64,000 nucleotides of DNA from Alentia gelatinosa (GCA_950022655.1 OX465583.1:37413360-37477359); one strand, 5' to 3'; counted from the first letter of the stretch, positions 38,026 to 50,030 are shown. Numbers and translations: made by a program. Notes: a model not told the origin generated them from the sequence alone.

Positions 38026-38091
38026 CTATTTCAAGATGCCTTCGTGAAAATGCTTATTGTTGTGGAGTTCCTTATACAACTGATACAAGGC
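38026..38091 (-). CDS. Small single-pass membrane protein, exon 3 of 3 (C-terminus)
   Basis: This terminal exon follows the acceptor CTTCCAG (38,092) and encodes 21 residues, ALYQLYKELHNN then KHFHEGILK, ending in TAG at 38,026. Phase 0 fits the preferred donor of the previous exon across a 123-bp intron. The joined protein is 93 residues: a basic N-terminus, one membrane helix at about residues 37-54, and a charged helical tail. No polyadenylation signal was identified. Confidence 0.48.
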   Translation of the reverse strand, partial: ALYQLYKELHNNKHFHEGILK

Positions 38092-38214
38092 CTGGAAGCT
38101 TTTGAGAAGTAATCGAGGAAGCAAGGGAAGTAGATGCATTACCTGCATGTTAGTCGGCGACACTATGGCTCCATAGTCGACAGATATACATGCATAGGAA
38201 AGCCCCACCCTTAC

Positions 38215-38321
38215 CAGTTCATCATAGATATCAGCCACCCTGTATGCTTTGATGTACATGTTTGTTGTATAAACAAGCCAGTAAACAGTTATCATTACAG
38301 CGTAAAGGATGTACACACATA
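38215..38321 (-). CDS. Small single-pass membrane protein, exon 2 of 3 (membrane segment)
   Basis: This 107-bp exon follows a strong acceptor (TTATTTTTTAG at 38,322) and begins with two bases that complete the phase-1 codon from the first exon (G+TA, Val). It encodes CVYILYAVMITVYWLVY, a clear membrane-spanning segment, then TTNMYIKAYRVADIYDEL. The donor is CTG|GTAAGG at 38,214, phase 0. A second in-phase donor, ATGCAG|GTAATG at 38,142, would add 24 codons but leave an intron of only 51 bp, so I prefer the first. The matching phases on both sides are the main evidence that the three pieces form one gene. Confidence 0.5.
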
Positions 38322-38594
38322 CTAAAAAATAATACTTTAAGAATGAACTGCATCGAGATCAGTAGCAACAAAAAATATGTCATGTTTTGGTTAGTGAGAG
38401 TGAGAATACGTACCAAACCAAAACTAACGGCGTGGATTCAGTAACTATGGATCAAAAGCAGCTCAAATCTTTATCCCAACCTCACCACCGACTAATTGTC
38501 TAATATTTGTAAGATCATCCTTCACAGTGGTTTTTTCTCTCAATATTCCATGGACGTTGAGTACGAGTATTGTGTGTCTGTTGGTTTGCATGTA

Positions 38595-39945
38595 TATGCA
38601 TATGGGTCGGATTTTTGAAACCTGCTAAATTCCGATTTGATCCTGGGATAAAACACGCAAAAAACAAATTCCAAATAATACTTCTTTTTATATTTTATGT
38701 TAGTCACTTACTAAGTACGTTCCAGAAAAACATTATTCCAACAAAATCAGATCAATGGTTTAGATTTGAGAGCCTTTTGAAGTTGTGTATAATACTGCAT
38801 GTTGTCCAACCCCCTAAATATTTGAAATTTCAAGAAATGTCATAAATGCTTATAACTTAAGAAAGACTAATATTATATGCTGACACACCTTATATTTGAC
38901 CCAGAATACCTTTATCATATATTAGATTTAAAAGAAAAGCTCTAAACCATATTTGGGGTGTTGGGCAACACAGGGGTGTCGGACAACACGAGGGGTGTCG
39001 GACAACACGTTAATAGAATTATTCAGAACAATGAGAAAAATAATATTAGAGGTTATAATCCTTTATATTTTTAATGAAATGATAATAAGCTATATTTCAC
39101 AAAGCAAACCACTAAATTACTGATAAAAAACAACCCCAAAATCATAACTTATATCACAGCATGTTGTCCAACACCCCGGGGTGTCGGACAACACATTTCA
39201 GTTTTTGAACCATAAAAAGTATATTGTTTTTTTTTAGAAAAAAACCAACCTGGGTATTCATGAGTGGTAGGGGTACTTAACATAAACAGGGATATTTGTT
39301 ATTCTATAATGATTACTAATTCCCTTTATACATCCTTTAGAGGTGTGTGGTCCAACACACCATTTTTTGGAAAAATATCATCATGGAATCATAATGTTCT
39401 GATATCAAAATGGATAATCCGATTGTGTTGAAACTTTCAGGTATCTCAGCCAGAATTCTGATCAATATTGTACAATAAAGGAGAATTAATTTCTCTCTAT
39501 ATATTTCATTAGTATTGTCCACTGAAAGTCGGGGTGCTGAAAAACATGCTCTATGGGTCTCTATGTTGGAAAATTTGAAGGTCCTGGATAGTTTTTACCA
39601 TTTTTATATTTTTTCAATCTTTTACCAATTTTCAAAATTGTATTGTCTACACTTCTCATGACATATGCTTTAAACATGTTAATAAATACAATTGGCTCAA
39701 AATTGTGTCTCCCAGATTTTGAACAAAGTGAAAATCACTAGAAAATCACAGCTTTTGTTGATTTTCGGAAGGAAAAATTCACCAGAGCCCTACAAAACCC
39801 TATGTGGGAAAGAAAGACAATCAAAAGCTGCACCAAATAATTTCATTTTTACATTGATGAGATACGTTTATACAACATGAATCTTGAATAAGCTTATTTT
39901 GGCAATTTAGCAGGTTTTAAAAATCCCACCCCTATATGTAGGCCT
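38595..39945. mobile_element. Inverted-end element with GTTGTCC/GGACAAC repeats
   Basis: GGATTTTTGAAACCTGCTAA (left) and its inverted partner TTAGCAGGTTTTAAAAATCC (right, 39,907) define about 1.35 kb. Internally GGGGTGTCGGACAACAC is repeated at 38,955 (variant), 38,973 and 38,992, and a 32-bp palindrome joins inverted copies at 39,162-39,193. No coding capacity. It sits in intron 1 of the 93-residue protein gene. Confidence 0.6.
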
Positions 39946-40824
39946 CTGCGGTCGCACATATTGCTTTGGATATACATATATCGGTGACGTTGGTGGACGC
40001 CTGCCACAATACGATAATAACCTTTGTCGTGTTTGGTATTGATATCACACATTTTTGTACTATTGCTTTTTGTATGCGCCATGGGTCATAGTTCATATTT
40101 GAAACCTCACCAAACTTGAGGCAAATAGAGGAATATAACTGTACGGTCTTCATAACATACTTTCTTAACAATTGATCCATGCCTTCTTGTCCACCTGATT
40201 ATTAATTCCAGGTGTATTTCATTCACGCGTTTAATGTCATATCATTATGATTTTTGTATCGAAATAAGGATATACATACATGGATATCAGATTGTTCGGA
40301 CTATTTTTTATCTATATAATCTTATATTATGTATTTGCACCACAATTGATGGGGAATTGGCCAATGTGTACAGTAATAGTTTAAGGTATGACTTTATTGG
40401 TTAGCTAATAAGTAACCATTGTCACCATGTCAGTGCTACGAAATATCGCCAACGTTATGTTTGGAAGACAGGTATACTCGTTGGATACAGAGATAGCAGT
40501 ATATGAAAGAGTATACATGAATATATTATTTACTGGGACCCTCCCAACTGCGTACCTCGAAAGCCACATACATGTCATTTTCAAGTGAGGCAACATACAA
40601 TGTATGCTGCAATTTTTTGCATATGTACATTGGGCGGTATCGGCACATTATACACTTTCCTATATACCGTATATACTGTAAATACACACCGTTTCGACAT
40701 ACATGTATATAGCGTAAAAACCGTACGGCAAAATACGGAACACTGTTCCGTACGTGTTAGGTAAAACATAAGTTGTTAGGCCAAATTAAATTATTATTCT
40801 TTTTAATATCGGGTATATAGTAAA

Positions 40825-40895
40825 TATATAACGACCTACCATGCTTGTACAAGCCACAAAATTCGATGATAATTTCCGGTTTGTACGGAACTCGG
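40825..40895 (+). repeat. Solo arm of foldback family R
   Basis: ACGACCTACCATGCTTGTAC, GATGATAATTTCCGG and TTGTACGGAACT match the right arm at 60.8 kb. Confidence 0.65.
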
Positions 40896-41243
40896 CATTT
40901 CATGTAAGTACAGCATGGTTGCTCTTATTCATGGAGATTGATGTGAAGTATGAATCACCTGCCATTAAATGCTAGAAATCGCTGCCGTAATGGATGGGAC
41001 TGGGGCCACCAGCTGTGCAAGTACAAGAGATAATGTGCAGAGTAGGGTAGTACCAATATCTATCCTTTGTCACAGGCAGACGCGACCGCCAGCTATTTCT
41101 CAGAATCCAATTGAGCACTATTCTGTTCATGATATTTGAACAGTGTATAACACACAGGGCCTATACATATCCAGATACGTTTACACATCTAATGGATGGT
41201 TATTAATCAAGAAATTAATAGTGCGTTTTGGCACACTTAATTC

Positions 41244-41292
41244 ATATATAACGACTTAGCCATGCTGTATATGCTACAAAACGAGAATGGGA
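41244..41292 (+). repeat. Solo arm of foldback family R, fragment
   Basis: TATATAACGACTTAGCCATG and CTGTATATGCTACAAAACGA match the left arm at 60.7 kb. Confidence 0.6.
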
Positions 41293-42179
41293 ATTGTTGA
41301 TTTTAAGGGAAACTAGTTAACCTAATTGGGATGGGTCCTCGTCCCGCGTTACTTTCACAAAACCTACCGCATGAGCTCGTAGATGAGCAGCAGTACGTAA
41401 TTATCAAATATATGGCATGGTATATAATTCATAAAATATCATACGACAAAATGTATAACGCATCATTTTGATATTACCTGACAAGTATGTATTTGATATC
41501 AGCCACAATAGAGTGCCCGTATATAATCTACAATTTATCTACCCGCGCAATATCACCTGATATACACAAGTGTCCATCATATTGATAGACTTGGCTGTTA
41601 TTGTCAAAATACTAGATCGAAGCTTCCATTATTCCTCGTTCATCACGATGTACGTTTATATGATTGTTTTTACTATGAAAACAATCCACTAGATAGTCAT
41701 TGTACATGTAGCCACCGGGAAACTTATTTAAATGGAAGAATCAGAATATGTACTGAACACTTGAAATTAAATAGCAAATGATAGAAAGGTATATATGTAT
41801 GTATAGTCAATGATAATCAATATAAATTACCTCTATTTTGTGTTATGCGATCCCCGTCTGGTTCAAAACTCAGTCAGAAGTATCTGAAAAATCATCCCAG
41901 ATGAATAGAGAATTAGAGAATGGTCACAACACAACAAACATACACGTACATAGTTATTTACATACCTCTATACCTTGGAAGTAGCTACTGAAAGTAAGTT
42001 TTACATAAGACATAATCGAAAAGGTATTGAAGGTTTCTTTACTTCCTTGTTGACTGAAATGGTAACATTCATGAGACAGTATATTGCATATGGATCTAGA
42101 ACCTGGAAGAGATTAATGATTGCAGTGAGTCACCTGTCTTTTTTGCTGGTACGTGTGAGTTAGTTGGGTATATACTTAC

Positions 42180-42288
42180 CAAATGGCAGTTGCTTGCCAC
42201 TGGGTACATTAAAACCCTGTGGGACTCTTTTACCGAGTTGTCCATGGGACATGAATCTCAGTGCAGGGTTGACTCCAGTCTTGGCCAT
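42180..42288 (-). CDS. Small single-pass membrane protein, exon 1 of 3
   Basis: The first coding exon starts at ATG 42,288 in a good context (TTGACCATGG) and encodes MAKTGVNPALRF followed by a basic, Pro/Gly-containing segment ending SGKQLPF. It stops at the donor G|GTAAGT (42,179), a near-perfect consensus, in phase 1. The frame is open for 19 codons upstream to a stop, so this ATG is the first in frame. The N-terminus has seven Lys/Arg/His residues and no Asp or Glu, which would suit mitochondrial or inner-membrane topology. I do not recognise the family. The join SGKQLPF + membrane segment faintly recalls COX14-type assembly factors (GKQL, then a TVY-containing segment), but this is only a resemblance by eye. 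Confidence 0.5.
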
Positions 42289-42529
42289 GGTCAATCGGTA
42301 TCGGCGGATTCCACTGGATTTAAGATACGATCCTAGTACACTCTACACATTTAAACACCAAAATACACAATTCTTTCTCCTTTTTGTTCTGTAAAATATT
42401 TCATAGGTTGCTGCATATGCACGTCTACCTGTAGAAAATAAAAGAATATAGATATGTCGTTAATATCTGTGTATATGCACATTTGTTAACACAACAGACA
42501 AAGATACGAATACATCGAATCGGAGGAAA

Positions 42530-42640
42530 AATTTCCGTTCCGAGCAAAGGTGTCTGCTTACGTGGTATGTCCGCTTACGCGAAGTATCCACTTACGCGAG
42601 GTGTCCGTTAGACGGGGTTTCTACTGTATACCTTCAAATT
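42530..42640 (+). repeat. CTTACG/CCGCTTA repeat segment
   Basis: GTCCGCTTACGCGAAG, TCCACTTACGCGAGG and GTCCGTTAGACGGGG are tandem variants of one 19-20 bp phrase ending in GTTTCTACTGTATACC. The same style recurs at 47.6 and 50.7 kb. Confidence 0.5.
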
Positions 42641-42892
42641 TAGATAAATATTGAAATATTAGCGGAAAAAATGACGATGTCAACCACTCTCCAGAGTGCT
42701 TTGGTATGGCAAAAGTCACTCTTAGGATGTATAAAATTTTAGTTTCTTACAAAAATTAGAATGCATCTAATAATTTCATTTAATATTATTATGTGTTATT
42801 GATCGTAACATACACTGCTATACTCGCCTGGGTCGATTGCGTATTCAGAGTTATTTCCATACCAGAATACTGTGTGGTATGGCAATAATAGA

Positions 42893-43036
42893 GGGAAACT
42901 ATGTTCCGGTGAAAGGAAGTCAAAGTTACAAGGTAAGGCTTGGAAAAATTACTGCCCAAGGCCCTGGCCGCGGGCAGTAATTTTTCCAAGCCTTACCGAG
43001 TAATTTTGACTTCCTTTCACTGGTACTTGGTTTCCC
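42893..43036. repeat. Long near-perfect foldback
   Basis: A 25-bp perfect inner stem starts GTAAGGCTTGGAAAAATTAC (42,933) and is mirrored after a 14-base loop. The outer stem AAAGGAAGTCAAA/TTTGACTTCCTTT and GGGAAAC/GTTTCCC extend it. Little divergence between arms suggests recent origin. Confidence 0.95.
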
Positions 43037-43094
43037 TATTCCTATATACCTTCAAATGTGGTTTAATAAGAGACAATCTGATTGGTCTAAATGT

Positions 43095-43152
43095 CAACCT
43101 TGGGTAGTATACGGCAACCTTGGGTAGTATACCAACCTTGGGTAGTATCAGA
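43095..43152 (+). repeat. Tandem repeat, about 20 bp x 3
   Basis: CAACCTTGGGTAGTAT occurs three times in a row just beside the long foldback. Confidence 0.9.
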
Positions 43153-43717
43153 TAGTTACTCCAACCCCCAGAGCGTGGTGTAAGCATAGAGTGTACAGCC
43201 ATAGGTATATAGGAATAACAATACCCTAGTAGAGGTTGTTATCTGTATGACTTACCAGCATAGGCATGTAATAATTATATATATAGCGTGTCTGGAAATA
43301 CAGTGCTGACTGCCACCAGACCCCACAGCTAACAGGGACAAAGTCATTACTCAAGAATGCCTACTGCAGAGCTTATTAATATCTATTCTTGCATAGCTTT
43401 CTCCATTGACCTGATAGAACCCATTTCCACAACTTCCAGTCTGAGAAAATCTAACTTTTCCTGCCTGGGCCTGCATGTGACCTAGTGTTGGCTCTTGTCT
43501 GAACTGTGAACTGGTGGGGACTTAGTTTGCTGCTGTACATTTATAATGCATTATCTGATCTTAGAATCAAATACCACCACAAAGGATTGGATGTGGGGGT
43601 TTGTTATGTACATAAACGCTCTTTACAGTCTTGAAGCTATGTCTACATTGATGAAGTATTTAAATCGTATCTAATCGAGTTATGATCATGTATGAGACAC
43701 ATAATATTCGACGTGAT

Positions 43718-43721
43718 TATA

Positions 43722-43790
<69 letters not shown>
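43718..43790. repeat. (AT)n microsatellite
   Basis: About 36 AT units with one TG interruption near the start. Confidence 0.98.
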
Positions 43791-43792
<2 letters not shown>

Positions 43793-44544
43793 CAGCAGTT
43801 AAGTGCATAAAATACATGTGAGTATAATAAGGAGCATGAGGAGGACACAGACTTTTCTAGAATTATCTTAATATATATATGCAAATAAGGTCTCTTTGAA
43901 TTTCACTGATATTGCACTATCATTTACTGAGAGACATACATGAATATATAGATGTGACATGAATGTTCTGTAATTCATAGTATGGTGCTCAATGTTGTAG
44001 TGAATTGGCTGAGCATGATATCCCTAATCTTCTTGAAATGAATTAGGTGTCCCCGTCCAGTATTCAGCGAGAATGAATTATTCATTTTATCTAGTGCTCG
44101 AATAGAATATGAATGTATTTGTTACTGCAGCGTCTGGCCCGTTATAAAACTTTAACATCCGTGATTTCAACATCGTAGAAATATTTTGTATTATGTATTA
44201 CCCTGGCCATTATCAGTCCTCTTCGGAAAGGAGAGGTTATTCTGTAAAATGTCTAAAGGGTACTCTGTTCATAAAATACGCTAAACAGTTGCGCACATAC
44301 AACACACCAGCATCTTGCGTTTTTACAAATCTAGAGGGGATATAGATAGCTGGGTATTTGCCATTAGCATAAGTTTACAAATACATTATGTCAGGTCCAG
44401 ACTTGTATATTGAGTGTTCCTACATGTATTTGGCCAACAAATAACGGGTTTGTAGGGGTGGTTCAGTACCTCCCACGAGATCCATACTACAGTCTTTGAT
44501 TATTGACATTCATTAAATGATTAGCAAACTATTTTACATACATG

Positions 44545-44612
44545 TACCATTCCTCTGATAGGCCCAGGAATCAACCTGTATCCCGGCGAGGAGGGGTGGA
44601 GTAGGTGGAGGG
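44545..44612 (+). repeat. Dispersed repeat F3, fragment
   Basis: CTGATAGGCCCAGGAATC followed by CGAGGAGGGGTGGAGTAGG matches the copy at 21.74 kb. Confidence 0.5.
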
Positions 44613-45937
44613 ACATATGTAGCTGCATCAAGAACTATCACAACATCCACGTTTTGACATCTTTTGCCTTTCGTAAGACGCCTTAGAATCTCCGTGAGTT
44701 CATCCATTCGAAATCCCTCTGAGGAGAGTTATAAACTAAAAGGGTTCTTTTGCAATACTACAATAGAGAACCTCTAACGTTGAGCACTAGGACACCCTTT
44801 TCCGACAGGCTATGTAAGCTGTTTTGATATGATGGCTGTCCGCCAATAATGACAGAATGCAGTCATTCAGCTTTCCAAAAGTCCCGGACAAAATAGAATT
44901 ATATTTTAAAGTCTTGAGAGCAGAGACTGAGAGAGGGCGCCTCGAACCTGAATGTTGTTGGTATGATATACTACTAGTCAGACTTGCCCGATCCCCTACT
45001 CATGTAATTTATACGTGAAGCGAAGCAGTTTGGGTCATGAGCCATAACGAGATAAATACCGACCACTTTATTTATAACCCTCATCGCAGCGACCCAGCTC
45101 TCGACCCCAACCTGCACAACTCGTGTGTGCAAATCATCAGCTGACCATCTGCACCGGCAAGCTGTAATCAGCTGATGCTGCCTCAACGCCTTTCTCTCAT
45201 ACACCGGCTCCGGCTGGTACTAGTACTACTGGGACACGCCACCCCCGCTCACCACCATCACAACCGGCGCTTCCCTCGTCAATTTACGTCAATTCTGACT
45301 GAAAATCGCCAACCAGCGCTCGACCAGTATTCACAGCGGATGCCTAAGACTATGTATTCCAAGATTCCGTATGGAACCTGTCGATGTTGTGTGAAAAATA
45401 ACGCCTCCTACCAGTTTTGGGGTTTCTGTTGGTGGCGGCTGTGGAACCGCTGTCGGCCAGTCAGTCGTCTGCGTCGACACAGTGTCCGGACAGCGTCTGC
45501 TGCTTGTTGGGTGAGGGGTCCCGGATGAAAGGCCGCACTCAGGGCTTAATTTGCTATGGGAATCTGTACCCGTGGGATATTTGTCCACCGGCCTTTGTCT
45601 GGATACGTATTAAAGCAGATGATGTAAATTTTGGGTATAGATGGATTATTAACCCGTGTATATTTATTAAGATCTAAGATGGATGCCTAAAATCGATGTA
45701 GTTTCAATGATATATATATAATACTAGACTCATTAGGTTTATTAAGATATTCATGCACATTATCAGTTTTATATCTTTCGTTGTATCTTAGCCGTATGTC
45801 ATGGTGGTATCTTGTATAGATCTTTTACTCTCAACTTAGAATATATACAAAAGAAGATTGAATACTTCCTCTCCATGTATTTTTAATCTGAAAATTTCCA
45901 ATAGGAAAATACATAATTTGCAGGTCGGAGCTGTAGT

Positions 45938-45955
45938 CCCCCCCCCCCCCCCCCC
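45938..45955 (+). repeat. C18 homopolymer
   Basis: Uninterrupted run of 18 C in AT-rich sequence; the length may be an assembly estimate. Confidence 0.9.
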
Positions 45956-46729
45956 TGTAAAATCTACTTAGCAATGGCTTGGTGAAACACAGGTTGCATC
46001 ATTTATCGGTTGTGTCTATGTTCTAGAGATAATTTGAAGTACTGGTGAACTTTAATGTCGTAGAGCCTGGTAACATTATCCGATTGGCCGCCCACATTCT
46101 ATTCAATAAATCCATAACCATATACGACAGCATGTGCATGCACTACATATAAATGCTCTGGTAACTCTGAGTATATCGCTTTGTGTTTAGTATATCCCTA
46201 TTTTTCTTTCTGTATACCATTCCTCCTACATAAGCGTAGCACCGTTACGAAATATACGGCATACCATAGTGGTGGGCTGTGGTGTCCAATCCATACACAC
46301 CGGCCGTGGCGTCAACACAGCATCATCTACTGACCAACTCTCCACCCAAAGCCTTTAACCACTTCAATCTTTATACTAGTACATATATGTGCTAGTCCTG
46401 ATATTTATGCCAAAAATAGGGAGGGGAACCATTATGAAAAGTTTTTATAGATCACCTTCGATTTCCTTTGCGCGTATTTTTATAAACCAGAAATGATAAT
46501 TTTGTGTGTGAGATCATATGTTAGTATTTATAGCCAACATGAACAAGGTCAGAGAAATGACTTCATATGCCCCTTTGAAGATAGCGAGACTTGCGCTCTG
46601 TACAACGATCTGTAAATGTCAAGACGAAATCTGCACATGTATACAGTATTAGCAAGGGGGAAATCATAGCCAACCTCTATTACTATAACTGTATGGTTAT
46701 GTAACACACACTATGAAGTAGCCTTCGCG

Positions 46730-47110
46730 TGTAGTGTGGGTCAATACCATCTGGCAGCAGACCTGGCAGCAGAACTATGGCCTCGTTCTGATCTCACGAT
46801 ATATACGTGTTCAAGCAACTCACTATCTGCGTGCCAACTCTGTGGCATCGGGAAAGGTGCAGAGGCCCTGTGTCTTTGTGTCCTGGAGGCGTGCACAGCT
46901 GACCATGACCAATCACTAGAAGCGAAGAACCTCAATGACCAGTTGACCAGCTGGTGCTTGATATATTTGGATCCTAGACAGGCATTTGCAGAAATGGTAT
47001 GTTGACTAGGTACAAGTCTGTTACAGAGAGTGACCCAAAACCTTTAGCTTTAAATAATTATACGCTCATTCATCAATGATGGACATGCCATTTGTTTCTA
47101 GTTCTTAAAT
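46730..47110 (-). repeat. Dispersed repeat family F1, copy 4
   Basis: This reverse copy contains CAGCTGACCATGACCAATCA, GCTGGTGCTTGATATATTTG, TGTTACAGAGAG and CGCTCATTCATCAATGATGG. Open frames here are not genes. Confidence 0.75.
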
Positions 47111-47639
47111 TCAGCCAAGTATCAGCATAAATGGAGCATCTCGATCTGTGTGCCCATATCTGACTTCAAATGGCCATGAAAGGTAAAATATCAAGAAGTT
47201 GAAATATTTCAAGGTGTATAATAAAGGGGAAATATTCACTCACAGAATTGAAAATACTCCCAAATTACCATACAGATCTACATCAGGTTCTCTGGCAGAT
47301 GACCAGGGAACCAGCATAATTCTGATCAATCCTCATGCTATGAGCGTTTGCCGCGTTAGAATTAACTTTGAGTGGTATATATTCTGATTACAGGCCGAAT
47401 ACCGGTCTGAATATACATGCATGTTAGCATTAACCCTTTTGGCCGAAACGGAGAACACAAACAACAAACTCTTCAAAATATATCTTCTGATGTCACTGCA
47501 GAAAAGGCCCACGGTACAGAATTTCACACAATATTAAACGACGCCCCCTGGGAAGCAGGTACACTTTCTAGGTATCCCCTGGACACCAATTCACTTCGGT
47601 GGAGTACCTGTGCACTGTGGCGATGCAAGTGCACAATGA

Positions 47640-48050
47640 GACGCCTATACGTATACAGCAAAAACCCGCCTAAGGGGACACATCACTTGAGGGGACAATT
47701 TGCTCCCTCTATTAAGAATTTATTTTCACCCCGATTGAGGGGACACCCCGCTTAAAGGGACACCCCACTGAAGGGAACAATCATTTCGGTACAGAATGCT
47801 TTTTAACCCCACTTCAATGGAAACTTTGGAGGGATACCTTATCAAATCTATCGGGACAGTATGGAGATAACACTCCGGATTATCTTGTTTATGGTATGTG
47901 TGAGGTGGGTAGACTATAGTGTCTCTAAGCCAAGGTACCTCCTGTATAAAGGTAATAATATACTTTATAGCCTTACCATCGGAAGACTGAAAACCCTGCA
48001 TAAGGGGGCACCCCGCTTAAGGGAGCTTGCAGTCCTGGTAACTTAGGGTC
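47640..48050 (+). repeat. AAGGGGACA-CCCCG repeat segment, copy 1
   Basis: GCCTAAGGGGACA, GATTGAGGGGACACCCCG, CTTAAAGGGACACCCCA and CTTAAGGGAGC repeat a 19-20 bp phrase, with a reversed partial block toward 48,030. Confidence 0.55.
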
Positions 48051-48059
48051 CCCCAAGAT

Positions 48060-49880
48060 GGTCCCGGTGGTGACTAATTGTGACTGTCGGGACTACCTCG
48101 AACCAGGTGTAACCGTAGCATAAAAGGGTTAATGCTAACATGTTATATATATATCATAATATTGATAGAAATACATATAGGCCCTATATAGAGAGAAGTA
48201 TAATGTTACCAGAATATCGGGATTTATTTAGTCATAAACAAATTACCCATCATCTGACAAATTTTACTTCTCTACATGATTCTTTACACGTGTCTTAACT
48301 ATAGCCAAGCACTGCCATCTAATCACCCGAGACATGCGCTTATCAGGCCTTAGAAGATGAAACCTCATGACCAGCTGGTTACCACTGAGCAGGTATACCC
48401 CGGCATGTTAATCTCAATTTTGCAGGTAATGACATTCAGTTGACCTATGCCCAAACAACCCAAACAACCAAAAGCGGGCATACTCGAGCAGTGACCCTCG
48501 TGACCTACACTGGAAAGGTTAGGTGGTCAGGGTTCACTTTTTTGGAAGATAGGGTTTTAATTTCTTCCGTCCTATATATGGTACTTTGTTTTCTGTTTTG
48601 AGAGGATCAGAGAGAAATGTACTGATTCTATCATTAAACCTGCCGGTGACATAAATTCATTTTGACAACGGCTTGGAATAATTACACACGCTAAATAAGT
48701 AGCCCAAAGGACATACCTTTGCCTGTGGTGGTATACTGATGAAAGATGTGCAAAGTGGTCTGATCTCGGAAGATATCGGCAACGATCTATTTAAGGTCAT
48801 TCTTTGTTGAATTGGAGTCGTTGGTCGGAGGTCAATCCTAAAGTAATCCAAATCCAGGATATGTCCAGTTCCATCTTTCCTCTTCTTTTTAAAGATTAGA
48901 TCTAACTGCTATTAAAACATTCGTTCTCAGTGTGCTATTTCCAGATGATCCGTGATAACCAACTATAGATCCATCCAGCGTGTACATTGCCCATTGAGGG
49001 CAAATAATGCATTGAGGCAATTCTCTTCTATTTTTAAAAGTTTAAACCATAAACACAATGGACATAGATGGCGTCATTTGTTGACACCGCCAGCCTACTT
49101 TTCGGCTGCTTTAAATACATTCAACAAATAACTGTAATCTTACACACTGGTTATTAACTATATCAGTCACTCAAAGGATCGACACAGATGAATAACCGGT
49201 ACAAGACAACGAAGATAGACCAATACAAACAAAATAAAAAGGAAGCAGTTAAACACTTTAACTTTTAGGCATGTCATGGATAATATAAATCCAGGCACAA
49301 TCCAATTACGGATCAGACACAATCCATGCACAGTCACAGCACCTCCTCTACATCGGACTAGATACTGTTTTGAGGCATTATGTAGGATAGGTCGACGAAA
49401 ATCGACCTATCCACCAGCGTGATATGCACCTATAGTATCCGCCTTGACCAACGAGAAATTCAACCCAAGCACTGCACCCCAATATTTCTGTTAAATGAGG
49501 AAAAGTGTCAAGGTTCTGGGATAATATAAACTACGAGAACAACTTCATCAACACTTTGGGACTTTTACAAATCTTTTTGTCCATTTTAGTGCCCTCTCCA
49601 ACTATAATCTCTGACCCTCCCGTGACTTAATATTGATCGCTCCTTTCTATATTAGACGGGTCCCGGGTGGCGCCCTGCCTCTGAGGATCGTTCCCGGCGT
49701 GCCATCAGCCGCAGCAGCTGTTCATCCACACTCTCCATCCACAAATTCTTCCTGGATATTCGGTATACTCCGTCTCAAGCTATAGCATTACACACCTGAG
49801 CAGGAATTGGCATTACTGGTAGCCTGACGTGGCGCCCAGCGTGACCACTAAGCAAACGACTGTATCCTACCCGGGGACTG
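48060..49880. other. Intergenic around the 48.7-kb candidate exon
   Basis: A CpG-retaining phrase at 49,590-49,830 (ACGGGTCCCGGGTGGCGCCC) may be regulatory; otherwise plain. Confidence 0.4.
48717..48905 (-). CDS. Candidate internal exon, unidentified
   Basis: A 63-codon frame lies between the acceptor AATAGCAG (48,906) and the strong donor AAAG|GTATGT (48,716), phase 0 at both ends. It reads LDLIFKKKRKDGTGHILDLD, then YFRIDLRPTTPIQQ, and ends SIPPQAK. The composition looks protein-like, but the acceptor has a poor pyrimidine tract. It could be an internal exon of the gene starting at 54,161, though an intervening exon would be needed to change phase 1 to 0. The KKDGT...DLR wording also loosely recalls reverse transcriptases of gypsy/DIRS type, so a retroelement relic is an alternative. 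Confidence 0.28.
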
Positions 49881-49884
49881 GTTG

Positions 49885-50030
49885 GTTGGTTTGATTTAAC
49901 GGACAGTTGACCATTAGAGGTTCTTACCAGACTTTCTCAAGGTTCTTTTACACCACAAGGGTGGTGATCGAATTTATGTAATAAAAATTTGGGTAGAAAT
50001 CCCACTCCTACACATTTACTGAATAAGAGT
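49885..50030 (+). repeat. Dispersed repeat F4, copy 1
   Basis: GGTTGGTTTGATTTAACGGA, CCAGACTTTCTCAAGGTTCT, TTTACACCACAAG and TGGTGATCGAATTTATG match 51,340-51,460. Confidence 0.6.

Larger units (their letters stand above)
43200..46725. other. Mostly plain, with a unique GC-balanced block at 44,950-45,680
   Basis: The block carries long open frames on both strands: a plus frame at 45,175 beginning with a signal-peptide-like segment (RLRLVLVLLGHATPA), and a minus frame at 45,588-45,331 ending PPPTETPKL before a donor GTAGGA. Neither can be chosen. Confidence 0.4.

Noticed and set aside
38143..38214. Longer version of exon 2 of the 93-residue protein ending at ATGCAG|GTAATG
   Set aside because: It would leave a 51-bp intron, too short for comfort; kept as a possible alternative splice form.
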